A stretch of DNA of 64,000 nucleotides from JAVBMU01 sp031551755 (lineage in GTDB: Bacteria; Actinomycetota; Actinomycetes; Actinomycetales; Cellulomonadaceae), in assembly GCA_031551755.1 (NCBI GenBank), contig JAVBNE010000011.1, forward strand, positions 13,592 to 77,591. Reading direction: 5' to 3'. Positions 63,397-64,000 of this stretch are shown piece after piece (the first letter of the stretch is position 1; each line of letters begins with the position of its first letter). The notes beneath the pieces were generated by a model that saw only the letters and a program-made list of their open reading frames with translations, ran no database searches and was not told the DNA's origin. A program made the position numbers and the translations under genes.

Positions 63397-64000
63397 TCAG
63401 ACAGTCTTGCCGATGGTGTCCTCATCGGCGAACGTTCCGCCCGGCGTGGTCTTTTGCACCTGAAGCAGGAACTCCACATTGGACTTGGTGTCCTTGAGCT
63501 TGCCCAACAGCAGCTCGATAGCCTGCTGTTGATCGAGAGCCCCCATGACCCGGCGCAGCTTCCAGACGATCTTGAGTTCGTCGTTCGACATCAAGATCTC
63601 TTCGCGGCGGGTACCGGAAGCGTTCACATCCACCGCCGGGAAGATCCGCTTGTCGGCGAGGTTCCGCGACAGGCGCAGTTCCATGTTCCCGGTGCCCTTG
63701 AACTCCTCGAAGATCACCTCGTCCATCTTCGAGCCGGTGTCGACCAGCGCGGTGGCGAGGATGGTGAGCGAGCCACCCTCCTCGACGTTGCGGGCGGCGC
63801 CGAAGAACTTCTTCGGCGGGTAGAGCGCGCCCGTGTCGATGCCACCCGACATGATGCGGCCGGTGGCGGGGGCGGCGAGGTTGTAGGCCCGCGACAGGCG
63901 GGTGATGCCGTCGTGGATGATGACGACGTCCTGGCCGTACTCGACGAGGCGCTTGGCTCGCTCGATGGTGAGCTCCGCGATGGCGGTGTGCTCCTCGGAG
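63397..64000 (-). CDS. rho: Transcription termination factor Rho, 3' part
   Basis: Only the C-terminal 201 codons are in the window; the start lies beyond base 64000. Upstream of the first in-frame ATG the frame continues with RAKRLVEYGQDVVII and DGITRLSRAYNL, which carry the Walker B region and the Q-loop. IMSGGIDTGALYPPKKFFGAARN and TILATALVDTGSKMD (R-loop region) follow. Rho is the hexameric RNA helicase that ends unprotected transcripts. Its normal neighbour rpmE is displaced by the oxidoreductase operon. Confidence 0.97.
   Translation of the reverse strand, partial: SEEHTAIAELTIERAKRLVEYGQDVVIIHDGITRLSRAYNLAAPATGRIMSGGIDTGALYPPKKFFGAARNVEEGGSLTILATALVDTGSKMDEVIFEEFKGTGNMELRLSRNLADKRIFPAVDVNASGTRREEILMSNDELKIVWKLRRVMGALDQQQAIELLLGKLKDTKSNVEFLLQVQKTTPGGTFADEDTIGKTV

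Overview
The window is GC-rich bacterial DNA with frequent GTG starts and tightly packed, overlapping genes. The gene content points to the Actinomycetota: NucS endonuclease, a DUF2550 protein, the GlgE alpha-glucan route, a DivIVA/Scy-like coiled-coil protein, class Ib ribonucleotide reductase and a short-type glycogen phosphorylase. The block from rho to nucS keeps the gene order known from Mycobacterium tuberculosis (rho, rpmE, prfA, prmC, tsaC, wecA, AtpI-like, atpBEFHAGDC, DUF2550, nucS). The combination with a ferredoxin-dependent 2-oxoacid oxidoreductase would suit a facultative or anaerobic actinobacterium such as a member of the Propionibacteriales, but the genus cannot be named from sequence reading alone.

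Layout. 1-984 is the 3' part of a prolyl-oligopeptidase gene. 985-5241 is an accessory island bounded by two diverged copies of the 3' end of that same gene. On the minus strand it carries a small WXG100-sized protein, a 653-residue protein with a helical N-terminus and a DUF1023-type alpha/beta-hydrolase C-terminus, a lipoprotein overlapping its stop codon, and decayed extra copies of the lipoprotein and of the hydrolase tail. I read this as a probable type-VII-type secreted lipase or esterase effector with a lipoprotein immunity array. A frameshifted, HEAT-like gene follows (5277-5992). 5998-9203 holds a GH65 disaccharide phosphorylase with a beta-phosphoglucomutase. 9455-11790 is a cysteine desulfurase/mnmA pair for tRNA thiolation. 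11910-14734 holds a phosphotransferase and etfBA.

14893-27749 is an alpha-glucan metabolism region: glgX, an unrelated FAD dehydrogenase, glgP, and a glgE-mak-glgB operon. Maltokinase makes maltose 1-phosphate, GlgE polymerises it, GlgB branches the product, and GlgP and GlgX degrade it. Trehalose synthase is not in the window. 27794-38925 contains a thioredoxin-fold TPR protein with two envelope proteins, a DivIVA-like protein, two alpha/beta hydrolases, an FKBP lipoprotein, a DsbA-family protein and a two-gene ImmA/IrrE plus DUF4411 (PIN-like) module. 39075-42937 is nrdHE and nrdF, with two NrdR boxes upstream and a strong stem-loop between nrdE and nrdF. nrdI is absent.

43502-58640 holds a small basic protein, nagA, nucS, DUF2550, the complete F1Fo ATP synthase operon (atpB apparently begins at a CTG codon), an AtpI-like protein, wecA, tsaC, prmC, prfA and rpmE. 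58773-63196 is a four-gene 2-oxoacid:ferredoxin oxidoreductase operon placed between rpmE and rho, with the ferredoxin module fused to a GltD-like NAD(P)H oxidoreductase. The window ends inside rho. I saw no rRNA, tRNA, CRISPR array, insertion sequence or transposase.
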